Shown here piece after piece: positions 12,038-24,337 of a DNA stretch of 64,000 nt. Within the stretch, counting starts at the first letter, position 1. Each line of letters begins with the position of its first letter. Both the position numbers and the translations under genes were made by a program. Below the pieces are notes generated by a model, which ran no database searches, was not told the origin of the DNA, and saw only the letters and a list, made by a program, of their open reading frames with translations. The stretch lies in the NCBI GenBank assembly GCA_946699065.1, contig CAMPDV010000225.1, positions 404,522-468,521 of the forward strand. Direction: 5' to 3'. This stretch comes from Loxodes magnus. Lineage: Eukaryota; Ciliophora; Karyorelictea; Loxodida; Loxodidae.

Positions 12038-15000
12038 TCAACTTTCTTTTTGCTAAGTTTCTTTAATCATATTTTATAAATCAGCTTTATAACTTCTCTC
12101 TTCTATTTCATAATGAACTAAATCCTAAGACAAATCTTCAGCCTGCACATGAATATTTACCTTTAATAAAGAATTATCTTAATTCCTCGAATTTTCATTT
12201 ATTTCTTTTTCATTTAACTATCTTGAAGATGTCATCATCAAAATATCAAATCTTTCCTAAGTTTGGTCATTAGTAACATTTTTAAAATCTTAGGAAGAGC
12301 TTTAATTTTATCCTTCGTATTACCTCGTACTAACTTATTTCTTTTATTCTTAATCCTCTGTTTGTTACAGTTACTGTTACTCTTTTTTCTATTTTCTCTT
12401 TTCTCTTATATCTTAAATTATTTCTTTTATCGTCACTATAAAGCAAATCAATATACCTATGAAAGTAATTGCACTAGTAGTAATTATTAATCCACACCCT
12501 GCTTAAAAAGTCTAATTAGAATTAATGTTTTCTAACTCCCTACTATTCTCATTTTATCCTATAGCATAGAAATAGAAATTAAAAGAATATAGAATTGAAA
12601 GTCAAAATTCTTAAAATATATGGACATAGTTAAGTAATTTTGATTTGAAGGGCTTGCATTTAAGAATGTAAACTAGCTAAGATAAACTAGTAGCCAGACA
12701 CAGAATTATCTAAGCTAAAGGGTAGCCTATCAACCCAATTAAAATAACTGATAGTAATATTCTTCTTATGAGAAAAATAGGGTAAAAGATTAAAGCTTTC
12801 CTTTCTAGTTTAAGTTCGTCGAATATAGGAAAGAATTTAGTAATATGTTGATCTATTATTTATTTTTAATCTTGATCATCTGGAGTTATTTTATTCTTTA
12901 TTTGGAAATATTTCTTAACTATTAAGAAAGATAAAACTATTCCAGTTAATTATAGAACCTAAAATAAATAACTTACTAGAATTAATACTGCAGTAAGAGT
13001 ATTTACGGAGTAGAATGCATTTTAGAAGTTTGGATTGGAAATTTGAAGCATTGCTGAAAGTCCTATTTTTAAGTAAAAGAGGAAGTTTAGAGTAATTAAG
13101 AGTCTATAATGGAAGTACTTTAATCTTACTCTATTTAGGACTTAAAAGGAAGTTAGCTTTGAAAGTAAGTTTATAAAAGCATCAGCAAACAAAACTGAAA
13201 TGATAAATATGTTATAAACAAGAGCATTAGAGGAATAAACGTAACTTTCATAACCCAAAACTCTTAGATTATAATTATTGATTTGCTGTTCTCCTGGATT
13301 GCTAATGATTTTTTATTATAGTCGATGAATGAAATTTTAGTTCTGCTCATAATAATAGGCTAGCAAAATATCTGGTTTTTCTACTTAAATATAAGCACTA
13401 GAGAAAAATAGCTCCGTTGCAATCATAAGAGTAAATCAGTTTGAAATTGAATTTTCTTGAGGTAAAAACAAAATTAGTGATGTAGCGGTAGTAACTCCAG
13501 TAAGAATAGTTGCCCTTTCGATTTGCTAGAGTTGATGAATAGTTTATTTTACATTTTCTGATAATTCAAAGGTATTTAAGTCTATATCATCAGATTCATC
13601 ATTTTTCTCATTTTCTTCCTCTTAGTTTGTTTCATTTTATTAGCTTGAGTTGTTTTAAGTTCCACTAAGATTATATGCACATAAATTACTTTCATTAAGC
13701 ATATATTGATCTATACAATTGTAACATATTGTTCCGTTTTCTGAGCATTCATTACAATTTTTGTCTATTTTTGAGCATGAAATACATTCTTAGTTCTTTG
13801 GAAAGAATCCTATTTCACATTCTAAGCACTACTTAATACTTTAATCACATTTGCTACAATTTTCAATCTCTTTACCACAAGACTCACATATCTTGTCTTA
13901 ATTGTAATCTTATTCAGTTTCATCACATTTTTCTTTGCATGTATTCTAAGAAAGCTTTGTTTTACACAGTAAACATTTAGTCTAATTTTAACATAATATA
14001 CAGTCTTTATGAATAGCATCACATGAAGAACAAGAATTTTGACTTGGAGTTTGATTAGCGAAACATTAATCACAAATAAGTTTTCTATTTTCTTCATGAC
14101 ATTTCTCACAATTTCCTATTATATAACTACAAGCTTAGCAAATATTATCTCCATCCATATCTTATTCATTATTAGGACATGAATAAACACATTTATCCTA
14201 GGATATTTTATAGTTGCAAGGTTAGCAAACATTTTAAGAATCGGAAAAATAACCTTTTAAACAACTATCTAAGCACTAATTGCCTTATAGTTTTTTAGGG
14301 TATAAACAACTAGAACAAAATTATCCATCTTAAGAACATTCACCACAAAATTCTATACTTAGAGAACATTTATCGCATTTTTTATCTTAGTTTACTCAAT
14401 AGCCTTTATCACATAAATTACAAATAGTTCCTAGCTAATCACATTAAATACAATTAGAAATTGATTATCTACAAGGCTGGCATATTCCATCTTTGTCTAA
14501 ATCTTACTCAGTTTCAGGGCATTGAATGTAACATTGTTTATCAATTTAACTTAATTTATAGGAATTTAAACAAGAAAGACACTGAGAAGAATCACAATCT
14601 TAGCAATTTTGAGTAAAATCTGAGCAAGGTAAACACTAATCTTGTTAGTTACTCAAGTAAAACCCTTTCGTACATAAAGTACAATATAATCCATCTTCTG
14701 TACAATATTAACAATTTTAAATTTTAGCATTACAACTTTCACATATTCTATCATTATTAAAGTCTTGCTCTGTTATAGGACATTTACTTAAGCATTAGTT
14801 GGAAGATAACTTTTATGGATAAGAACATTCTTAACAAATATTTTTATCTAAGCAACTTATACATAAAGGATCAATAATTGAGCATGAGGAACATTAAAAG
14901 TTGAAATCTATATAGAAGCCTTGTGGACATTTAGTACATTAAAGAATATTTTCTTAGCATTCTATACAATTTGAAATTTCTTAACTACAGTAGTTACATA

Positions 15001-16456
15001 TTCTATCAGAATTTATATCTTATTCAGTTTTTGGGCAATTTAATGAGCATTTATTTAATTTTTACTCTAGCTTGTAAGGCAAACTACACTCGTTGCAAAA
15101 ACTTCCTTCGTTTGAACATGCTTTACAATTTGAAGCTTAGCATGCGTAGCATTTTAAGTCGATTCCTATATAAAAACCATCAGCGCACTTTGTACATTTT
15201 AAACCATCTTAAGTACATTCTATGCAATTTAAGATAGCTAAATTGCAAGGCTCACATATTTTATCTATATTTAGATCTTAATGAGTTGGAGGACAAGAAT
15301 CTTAGCATAAGTTAAAATAAAGAAACTTTGTAGAACACTAAGTACAAGTAGCTTCATTTTAGCATGATTAGCAATCTTACATAACATTGCAAGGTAAACA
15401 AATTCCTCCTTGCAAATATTATCCACTACTACATTAAGAGCAAATAGTTCCGGCATTATTACATTTTAAGCAATTAGGTAATACTTCATTACAAAGTTTA
15501 CATTTATAATTATTATATTTATCTTATTATGTATTAGGGCAACTATCTTAGCAAGTTCCGTCTAAATTTAAATATTTAGTTGTTTAACATAAAGTACAAA
15601 TAGAAGTACTAGAACAAGTTTAGCAAAAAGGTATATAATTATTGCATAATTCACATTAAAAAGGGTTAGTTGTAATAGAAGTAAATCCTTGATTACATTG
15701 GCAAGTTTTAGATTAGTCGATATGTTAATTAGATCTACAAGTTAAACAATTTGTATCTAAGTATCCGTTACAAGTAAGACATCTATCATTACAAGGTTAG
15801 CATGGATTTACGAGTTGACTATCACAATAACCTATACAACTGAGAATACACGGACTTTGTAAAGAAAGATCTACGAATTCGTTTTGAGTAAATCATTTAT
15901 TGTCAGTTCAAAATCTTACATCTTACATATAACCGAAATAATAGTAACCAGATGAAGATCCTAAAATTATTTAGGCATACTAGGCAAAGAAAATATATCC
16001 TCCGTCATCAAAAGTTTAAGAATCGCAAAAATGATCATTTGGTGAATACATCCCTTTAGCATAACATCAATTAAAATGAGACTAATTCAGCTAAATCAAG
16101 AAAAAAATCCAAGAACTATCAATTATAAAACTCGAATTCTTTGCAACTTCGGGTTAAATTCCATAAATATAAGTAGTTTAAGAACTCAAGACAGAAAGAT
16201 AGCAAAATGAAACAAACTAAGTACCTTCTACGATTAAAAAAATTGGCTAAATGTTTTCAGATAAGGGTTGTTGTTTGAATCATCCAGTAGCAGCTCACGA
16301 AGTTTGAGAATTTGTGGAAGGATCATAGTTAAAATTATCAAATGTCGTTATATAAGAAAAAATATTTGAAAGTTAGATTGGATTTTCTTGACTTATGATT
16401 TGTAAAGTTTAAGAAAAAGTTTGGTGAATAACAATTACAAGTAGAAAGAAATACAT
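12038..16456 (-). CDS. Cysteine-rich multi-pass surface protein, copy 1
   Basis: ATG 16456 to TGA 12038-12040 is exactly 1473 codons (1472 residues), intronless. Order: hydrophobic signal peptide beginning MYFFL; a laminin-G/ConA-like domain to about residue 195 containing GYM.DVRFW; about 700 residues of CxxC-type repeats (furin/growth-factor-receptor-like, e.g. CKLCNEVLPNCLKC); an acidic linker; then six or more membrane spans (e.g. YPIFLIRRILLSVILIGLIG) and a Gln/Glu-rich cytoplasmic tail of about 150 residues. The family is common in ciliates as receptor-like or surface-antigen-like proteins; ligand and role are unknown. TGA is Trp at VRFW (15908-15910) and several membrane sites, but is absent from the last 170 or so codons. 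It is nearly identical to the 5' part of the gene at 24338 and homologous along its whole length to that at 36348. Confidence 0.93.
13785..16456 (-). repeat. Left arm of 2.7-kb inverted repeat
   Basis: The 5' part of cysteine-rich gene 1 matches, in reverse orientation, 24338-27018. Similarity starts at the ATG in both genes (the 5' flanks differ) and stops abruptly just after the shared phrase ccaaagaactaagaatgtat. The arms are separated by about 7.9 kb. Some blocks of nearly 190 bp appear identical. Confidence 0.75.
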
Positions 16457-18427
16457 TTTTTTTAAAGCAATTAATTAACTATAAACCTTTTAAATTTATT
16501 TTAATAAAAATTTAAATGGAAAGATAATTCATTAAACAGTGATATACTTATAAAGATTTGAAATAAAAAGACTAAATCCTTCAGATTCAAAAATATTAAG
16601 CTTCGAAATTAATGCAATAAATATTGTAGCTGGTAATCATTTTCATTATTTTATATTATTCTTTTAAAATTCAAACGATATCTATAAGAAAAATAAATTA
16701 GACTAAAGAATCGAAGAGATTGTCGGTATAGTTAAAGTTGTTTTCTTTAAAAATAAGCATCTTTATTTTATTTCATAAGCATTTAATAGATAAATAAAAA
16801 ATGTTTCAGAAAGGTTATTTAAAATTATTATTGAGATAGGCAAATCTTAGATTTAATTATATCCTTCATTTAGCTTAAATCATAATTATCACTTTATTTC
16901 TCCCTTTTATATAAGTTAGTATAAGTTTTTCGATATTTTAAATTATATCAATAATAAATTTTATTTTTAAGTCATTATTTTCGAGGAAATTTTCAGATAT
17001 CCCCTAAAAAATTCAACTTTTTTATTTTTAAAATACATTATGGCAAAAAACTCTAAGCAAAATTTCTAAGGTTTAAGAAATACTTTCAACTTAATTTAAT
17101 TTTAATTTTAAACCAAGGGATAAAAATAGAAATGCTTATATAATTTTTAAATTACATTTCTAAACATTAAATTAAGTGATTTTTATAAGTGTTATCTTAA
17201 TTTTTTTAATTTCAATATCTCATTTTAATATATTAGGATTAAAGTTTAAATCTAATTTTTTAGTTTGATTTAAAACTTTATAGATAATGATATAAGTTCT
17301 ATTATCGAAAATTTCTATCTATTTGTCTGCTTTGATTACAAAGCATTTCTCAAAAAATTTAAAACTTATTTGTCTTATTTTTATAATCTATGAAGATGGT
17401 ATTTTTTAATTAATAGTAGCCCTTTTTAATTACTTCTTGATTAAGATAAATGCTTAAACTTTCTAAATTAATTATAGTTATTAATGTAACTATTTATTGG
17501 TTAAGCTTTTTAAAAATTTAAAAAAAGGTATTTAGTAAAGAAAATTCAGCAGCAAACAATAGAAAAAAGATAAAGACAAAATTAATTTAAAATTCTTCGA
17601 CATCAATTTTTTTAATTTATGTTGATTACTTACTTCAAATAAAAATTCGAACGAATATAAAATCATGAATATCATGTTCAGATATAAAATTTTAAATATT
17701 AAAATATTTTATTAATTTATTATTTTAATTTCTATAAAGAGACTAAGCATTACTATTTTAAATTTTGAGTAAAGGCTAAAAAAATAATTGCTATAACTAA
17801 AACCAAATAGATTTTATATTTTATCTAATAGTTGTAATGAGTCACAAATAAATTTATACAATCTTTATAAATTATTATTATTTCTAAATTTTAGAAAACT
17901 AACAAAACTCTATAAAACAATTAATTGTACTTTATTAACTTTTTTATTATTAAAAGCAAACTTTTTATTAATTATCTAGCTTATTCCAATCTTAAGCTTA
18001 ATTGTTTTTTTATTTATGATACATTGCCACATCAATTTTGTTTCCAAGATTTATTAATTATAAATAAAAAAAATTTTAATCTCATGAAAATGAAACTAAA
18101 AAAGGTTCTTTTACCCTAGATAAATAAACTTTGAAAAAATAATTTTTATAAAGAATTCTAAAAGAATTTAGCTGATGCTTTCAATCTTCTATAACTAAAG
18201 AAATTTACAAGAAAATATTTGTTATAATATAATAATTAGTATCAATAAAATAAATAGGATTATTTTACATCTTTAATATACTTCAAACTAATTTAATTTA
18301 AAGATAATTTACAATTATTTGTTTATATATATTTTAATTTAAAAAGCTATTAGAAAAATATAATAATTTTAATATAATAATTTAGTTAATTAATACTATT
18401 TAATTTAAAATTATATCTACTTAATAC

Positions 18428-18453
18428 TATTTAAATGCATATGCATTTAAATA
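18428..18453. repeat. 26-bp perfect palindrome
   Basis: Two 13-base arms meet at 18440/18441 (left arm TATTTAAATGCAT), with no spacer. In DNA this AT-rich, short palindromes are common, but the GCATATGC core is not simple A/T sequence. No function is claimed. Confidence 0.6.
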
Positions 18454-18469
18454 TTTAAAAAATGCTTAA

Positions 18470-19640
18470 CAGTTTAAATGTCTCATTAATTATTCATATT
18501 AAATAATATTTAAATCTTTATGTACATATAACAATCAGAAGAAATAAGAAAAATTATAATGAAACAATATTTTAAATTTAAATATTAAATAAATATAGTT
18601 GCATATTAAAATATAAATATATTTTTTAATTAAATATAATTAATATAGTTATGTAGTTAATGGTTCTAATATTGCTTATAAAATAAATTTTTTAGCCTTA
18701 TTAAAATAAATAAATCTTAGTAGTAAAGACAAGTTAAAATAGTAAATATAGGATTTAAAAATTATAAAATAAATAAAGAAAATATAGAATAATAAAAAAT
18801 AAAAATATTATTTATATTTATATTTTTAATTATAATTTAGCGAAGATAAACTTAGATTCAAGTTTAAAAAGATAATAAATAAAATTAAAAATTTTAGTTA
18901 TTAAAATAGATTAATAATATTTTTAATATTTATATAATTTTACTTAATTTATCTTTCTAAAATTTTAAAATAAGTTGCATATTTTAAATTTTAATTGTGA
19001 AAGTCATAAGAATCTGTGTATAATAATTTTGTTACTTAATGCTAGGCAATTAAAAATGATAGGATTGAAAAATGAATTTAGCTATAATATATTTGAAAGA
19101 TTTGAAATAGGTTAAAAGTTTTGAATATCTTATTAACTATTCATATAAAAAATATACAAAGCTTGGATATTCGTGTATATAGCAAATAAATTGAAAAGAG
19201 AAAGAATTATGAAATAATAAATATAAATATTGATATTTGATAAAGAGAGTTACAAACTAAAAAATAGATACATTTATTAAATTGAAAAGATATATAATAT
19301 TTATATATGATTAAGGATTATACATTGCTTATAGATTAAATTTTATAAGATTTTGGTAAGTAAAAAGTTTTAAAGAAAAGGTATTAAAGTTGAATTAATT
19401 GTTCTTAAATGAAATAAAAAAGAAAGAAGATTATAAAAGTAAAAAATGAGTTATAAGAGATAAGTTGAGATATAAGAAATAATAGGATAAAATTGAAGAT
19501 TGATAATATCTAAATGATAGTAATAACTTTTAGATAGGAATATCTTTGTATTACTTAATTTAAAATATATTTAAGTTTTAAAGCACAAACAAAAATATTT
19601 AATAAAACTTATGAAATATTATATTATAGTTTAAAAAGAT
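18470..19640. repeat. Two degenerate copies of a ~650-bp AT-rich repeat
   Basis: The phrase tctcattaattattcatat (18481) recurs in altered form near 19118 and again near 44197. A second phrase, attgcttata followed by taaatttt, occurs near 18672 and 19325. Spacing of about 640-650 bp in both cases suggests a tandem duplication that has diverged. The copy near 44.2 kb may come from the larger direct duplication. Judged by eye only. Confidence 0.35.
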
Positions 19641-21515
19641 ATTTGATTATTAATTAATTAATATTATAATTTTAATCTTTTTACAATATAAATCTACTTA
19701 CTTTTAATTTAATATATTTATATTTTTCAAATTATAGATTTTTAGAATTAAATTCTGAATACATAATAAAAAAGTTAATAAGTAAATAATATCATACAAG
19801 TTATTTAAATTTATTCTTAGAGAATATATTTTAATAGCCAATAAAGGCTTTTCATAATACTATAATAAAATGCTAACAAAAGAATAAAAAGAATGTTTAC
19901 GAAGAAAAATGATAATTTCAATTATTTTAAATGACAGTATCTAATTAAAAAATTGTAAAATAAATAATATATTTAAATTCCAAGCTTAAAAATAGTTTAA
20001 TTTAATAATAAATAAATTTAATTTACTCATATATAAAGGTTTTATATAGCAAGTTTATTAAAATAAAATTAGTTTTAATTTAAATAAGGTTAGTATATTT
20101 ATTATATAATGATTTTAATAGGATTATATATATTTTCTTCTTTATATTATTTTCTTAGAAATGTTAATTTTATAAACTTAATTATTAAGTATTTAGTCTT
20201 TAAAAGAAAAGATTTTGGAAACATCTTGCTACAATTAGAAATATTGATTAAAGTTTATTTTAATATTATTCTAAGTTTTTATTTAGAATAATCAGAAAAT
20301 TATTATATCTAAATTGAATAAAGGTTGATGAAATTTTAGGTGAATTAAATATTAGTATTATTTATTTAATAATCTTAATTTTTAATTTAAATAATTTAAT
20401 TTAGTTTCTTATTTAAAGCTATTTATTTATAATAATTTAGAACCAATTCAATTATTTTATCCAATATTTTTTCATTTACGCATTTTAAAGAATGTACTTC
20501 ACTAAAAAATTTAAATTAGGATAGCTTAATTCTAGAGTTTCATGTAACCTTTTATAACCATTTTGTTTATTAACTTTATTAAATATCGGAAAATATAACC
20601 AATTATAAAATGAAATATAAATTTAAATATAAATAACTAAATTTGCAAAAAAGAAAGTTTTATTTATTTCCTTAAGACTTATAAAGATATAAATACATAC
20701 CGACACTTTTAGTTTAAATTAAGAAGTTATTTTAAAACAAATTTTGAAAATAAGCTAAAATTAAATGATATAATAGAAACTAAATATTTTCAATTATAAA
20801 AAATTGAGAAAGTTATATTGATAAAGTGGATATATTTATTAAAGGTTTATGAAATAAGGGTTTAAATGAATATTATTAAAAAGTAATAATCTTTCTAAAA
20901 TAGGAAAATTTATAATGGATAGATTAATTATTTTTAGATTTTTAAGAATGGGTTTTTAATTATTTAGTCTCATATTAAAAGAAAATAATATGAAAGTTAA
21001 AAATTTTAATTAATAGTAAATCATTAATTAAATAATAAATAAAATAGAAAGTTAAATAGCTTTACAATTAGAATCTTATAACTAAAAAATTTTATTTTTA
21101 TACACAATCATGGGAAATTACCAAACTCTTTTCTAATTAAGTAATTCAAGTTTCATAGTTGGAGATATTAAGAATTACAAAGTCAGTTTAAATATATTCT
21201 TAAATTAAAAGAGAGCAAAATAAATTAAATTTATTCATATTTTAGAAAAATACAAGATACTCAACTATTACCTATAAAACAGGTTTAAAAATATATTAAT
21301 TCTTAGATTATTTAGAAATTCCTTAAAAATATTTTTAGATCAGTTTATAAAGAAAATTTCAAATCTATAACGAAATTAGTTTATATCTATGAAAATATTT
21401 ATAAGCAATAATAGCCTTTTTATTAGGCTTTTTTTAATTCCAATTATGATTTATTATTAATCAAGTGTGGCAAACTCACAATGTTTTAATTTTTTTAGCT
21501 ATCTACTTTAATATT

Positions 21516-22262
21516 ATGTCTCTCAAGAATCTTAATTATGATAAAATTGAATACTTTCTTAAGAAACTAAAAATTCCAAACATTTATTATTAAAATAATT
21601 TCGTTAACTAATAAACAAAGTTCTTAGAAAAGAAGAAATTACTTAAATTTAGATACTTCGAAAAGAGTAATTTATTAGGTATTAATTTTTATTTTACAAA
21701 GAGTAAAACTTATACCAAACAAAATAGATATTGACGAAATAAAAATTATGACATAGATAAAAAAGAGATAAACTTATAGTGAAATATGCTTAGCAATGCT
21801 GAGATATCAATGTTACAACTAATTATTAAAATTAAATTAAATAAAAATTTCTTTTTTGCTCAGCTTCTATAAAAAAATTGAAATAGCAAAGACCTTAGAC
21901 TTGTATCGTTTGTTCTTAGTTAAATTTAAAAAATTCAAAATAATTTAGATGTAAACTCTAATTTTAATAGTTGTAGTCTAAAGTTAAGTTTATTAAAAAA
22001 AGATTTAGTCCAAAAAAGCAAATGATTAAGCATAAGAATTTATCTTACATTTTAATGTAAGCATATCCAAATTGCTTTATAATAATTAAACTTTACTAAC
22101 ATTTATTTAACACAATTATAAATTTATCGTATCCAAAAGAAAAATTACTAAATTTTAAAATAATTATAAATAAACAAAGGCTTCTAAATTGATTTTTTGG
22201 ATTGAAAATAAGTTTATAGTTTCTTAGTTGCTCCCTATTTTCACTGTTTTAATATTTTATGA
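21516..22262 (+). CDS. Hypothetical protein, possibly LRR-like
   Basis: ATG 21516 (MSLKNLNYDKIEYFLKKLK) to TGA 22260-22262 is 249 codons. This frame is richer in charged residues than the other two and has LRR-like phrasing (LRLVSFVLSQIQKIQ, CSLKLSLLKKDL), but no firm domain. Internal TGA codons read as Trp (NRYWRNK, LQWNML). Past 22262 the coding-like signal moves to another phase up to 22968 (e.g. FSELQGIIVVIEQNNRF), which is also the phase of the zinc-knuckle gene. The true gene may therefore be longer and frameshifted or spliced. Family not recognised with confidence. Confidence 0.38.
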
Positions 22263-22968
22263 ACTTTAATAAAGTATTATAATAAAGAATTTTAGTTATA
22301 ATTTACTTAAAAGTTTTATATCTATCTTATGTGATTTATGTATTTATTTTCGTTAAATTCTAACTTAGAGTATATATTTTTAAGTAGAGCTATATAAGCC
22401 ATCAATATGAAAAATTGAGTATAACAAATATTTTTAACTTATTCATTTTAAATAATCTAAAGACTTCTCAGAACTTTAAGGTATCATAGTTGTAATAGAG
22501 TAAAACAATAGATTTATTAATTTTCTAGATATTTATAATTAAGCAAATTTAGTTTATATCCTGTCTTTAATGTTTTATAGCTGCATTTAATGAGATAAAC
22601 TATTTTGATTATTTTTTTGATTATTATATACAACAAAATGCACTAAGATTTAAAAAAATGTAGTCAAACAAATTTCTGAAAAAGAAGCATAAACTAAGCA
22701 AAACTTAAGATTTAATAACTAAGATTTAAATTAATAAATCCTTCTGTTAGAGTTAATAAGCACAAATTATTTTATCCAAAAGAAATAAGTACTAAAAATG
22801 AAATTTTCTTATTAGCAACTCTTAAGATTTGGAGTTCTGTATTAAAGGAGATTTTAAAGAGTATCTCTATTCTTACATAAAGAATTTTGGATTTATACTA
22901 ATTTTATCTTTGCTAAGCATATCTATAAAGAATTTATTTTAAAGAATATTTTTTTGGAAAGAAAAAAG

Positions 22969-23775
22969 ATGGAGCAGAACATTAGACTAAATAAAAATCA
23001 AATAAGAAATGCTCGGGAAAAGGCTGCTTAAGTACTTCGATAAAAAGAAAAACAATAAGAAGAATCAAGTTTCGACTCATAAGGTAAAATAATGATCGGA
23101 ACTTTGCAAGCTGAAGAATTTAAATCAGATATTTCGGAGGAACTACGACAAAAGATCGAACAAATGTAAAAAATTATATCCCGATACGAAGAAAAAATAT
23201 ATAATTAAGACTTATTAATACGGGAACTTACAACAAACATTGACGTGCAAAATAATGAAATGGAAATCCTTAAGAATCAGCTAATAGAAAACAAGGTAAT
23301 AACGGAAGAACAACTTTGAATGTAATCGCAATAAAAATCTTAACGTACATCAAAGATGGAAATTGAAAAAACTTTCACTCCATTATAAAGTGTTTAAGAA
23401 CAGAAAGAAATTAGATATGATAATAACTTAATTAAAAGACTAGAAAATATTGAAAATAAGCTATTTAAAAAACATATTAGTCAAAAGAAGATTAAAAAAT
23501 AATGTTGATATTGCCAATCCAATTACCACTTATTAAGAAGATGTTGAGAATGAAAGAAATTAAATGAAAAGGTATAATAAAGAACATGAAGAGCATTGAA
23601 TTTTCTATGAATAACTCCAACAGGAATATACAAATAAAAATTGTCTATGCGCTCTTTTGAAAGCAATCAGTGGTAACCATCCACATAAAAAAAATGGTCG
23701 CGGTATCCATCCGAGTCAAAAAAATGGAAGCAGGAACTGGTTGAAAGTCCAGAATATGCCAAAACATTTTTTTAA
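22969..23775 (+). CDS. Zinc-knuckle (Gag-like) protein
   Basis: From ATG 22969 the frame is intact for about 268 codons. The first 170 residues are charged and coiled-coil-like (NAREKAAQVLRQKEKQQEES and onward). Around residue 180 is a CCHC zinc knuckle, CWYCQSNYHLLRRC, with the exact C-x2-C-x4-H-x4-C spacing of Gag nucleocapsid and LINE ORF1 proteins. The tail has a repeated WxRYPSESKKW-like motif. Trp is both TGG and TGA; TGA supplies the W inside the knuckle. By family knowledge it is probably the nucleic-acid-binding protein of a retroelement or a domesticated relative. No reverse transcriptase follows. The 3' end is uncertain (in-frame TAA 23773-23775 used), and the frame may extend upstream. 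It lies alone between the inverted cysteine-rich genes. Confidence 0.68.
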
Positions 23776-24337
23776 CATTTAGTTTACTATTATTATTATT
23801 AATCATATTTTTTTGTGAAGAATGTTTCTTTTTGTAGAAATATCATTGTGATTTTAAAAATTTGGAAGGAAAAATTTTGCTTGAATCTTTATTAACTAGC
23901 TATTAATTTATCTGGTATTTTTCTATAGAAAAAATAAAGAAACTTTTAAAAAGTTTACTTAAATTTTATGGCTATAAAAACCATATAAATCAGTAACTTT
24001 TTTCACTTTTAGGTTTGTATTTTAAGCTAAATTTTATAAAGTTCCATCTATAGACTTATCAATCTTTTATTTATTAAGATAAATTGCATCTTATTTTAGT
24101 TAAAATTTCAGTAGAAATTCTCTTTAATTTTAAATTTAGCCAAAAAATTATTAAGTCAAGTAAGAAAAGAGAATTTAAAACTTTTAATATTTGCAGAACA
24201 AATTTATAATTAAAGGAAAAAATAAATTTATTCTTTGATAAAGAGAAAAATATAAAAATTAATTTTTATTTGACATTTTTATTATTTTCCGTTAAAAACT
24301 TATTTAGATTTAAATAATGATTTCGTAAACTCATAAA
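23776..24337. other. AT-rich leader of cysteine-rich gene 2
   Basis: About 560 bp with no gene recognised. It does not resemble the 5' flank of cysteine-rich gene 1 or 3, so the promoter of copy 2 differs from theirs. Confidence 0.45.

Larger units (their letters stand above)
7690..18110 (+). repeat. Large direct duplication, copy A
   Basis: About 10.4 kb that reappears in the same orientation at about 30895-43850. Similarity begins near the phrase gacttctgatattttaaaat (about 7723 here, about 30923 there) and can be followed through the helix-turn-helix gene, the small minus-strand gene, the coiled-coil region, the cysteine-rich gene and about 1.6 kb of AT-rich DNA beyond it. Identity by eye is high in coding stretches and lower between them. 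Copy A lacks three insertions present in copy B, so it acts as the empty-site reference. Boundaries are approximate; weak similarity may run on to about 18.9 kb. Confidence 0.8.
16457..21515. other. AT-rich region between cysteine-rich genes 1 and 2
   Basis: About 5 kb of AT-rich DNA. The first 1.6 kb is shared with the second duplication copy (40758-43850). Beyond about 18.2 kb it holds degenerate dispersed repeats and a palindrome. Around 21110-21515 a weak plus-strand frame (MGNYQTLFQLSNSSF) precedes the gene at 21516 in another phase. No RNA gene or known protein family was recognised. Confidence 0.45.

Noticed and set aside
13822..14109. Short standard-code ORFs within the cysteine-rich genes (also 15271-15456, 25338-25523, 26685-26972, 38126-38341)
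   Set aside because: They are out-of-phase shadows of the long CxxC frames read with the ciliate code.
17925..20291. Short AT-rich ORFs at 17925-18119 and 20109-20291
   Set aside because: Low-complexity Phe/Ile/Leu/Asn sequence, no conservation in the second duplication copy, no domain.
21413..21440. Rho-independent-type terminator (agcct, short loop, aggct, T run)
   Set aside because: Five-pair stem in eukaryotic AT-rich DNA; T runs are everywhere here.
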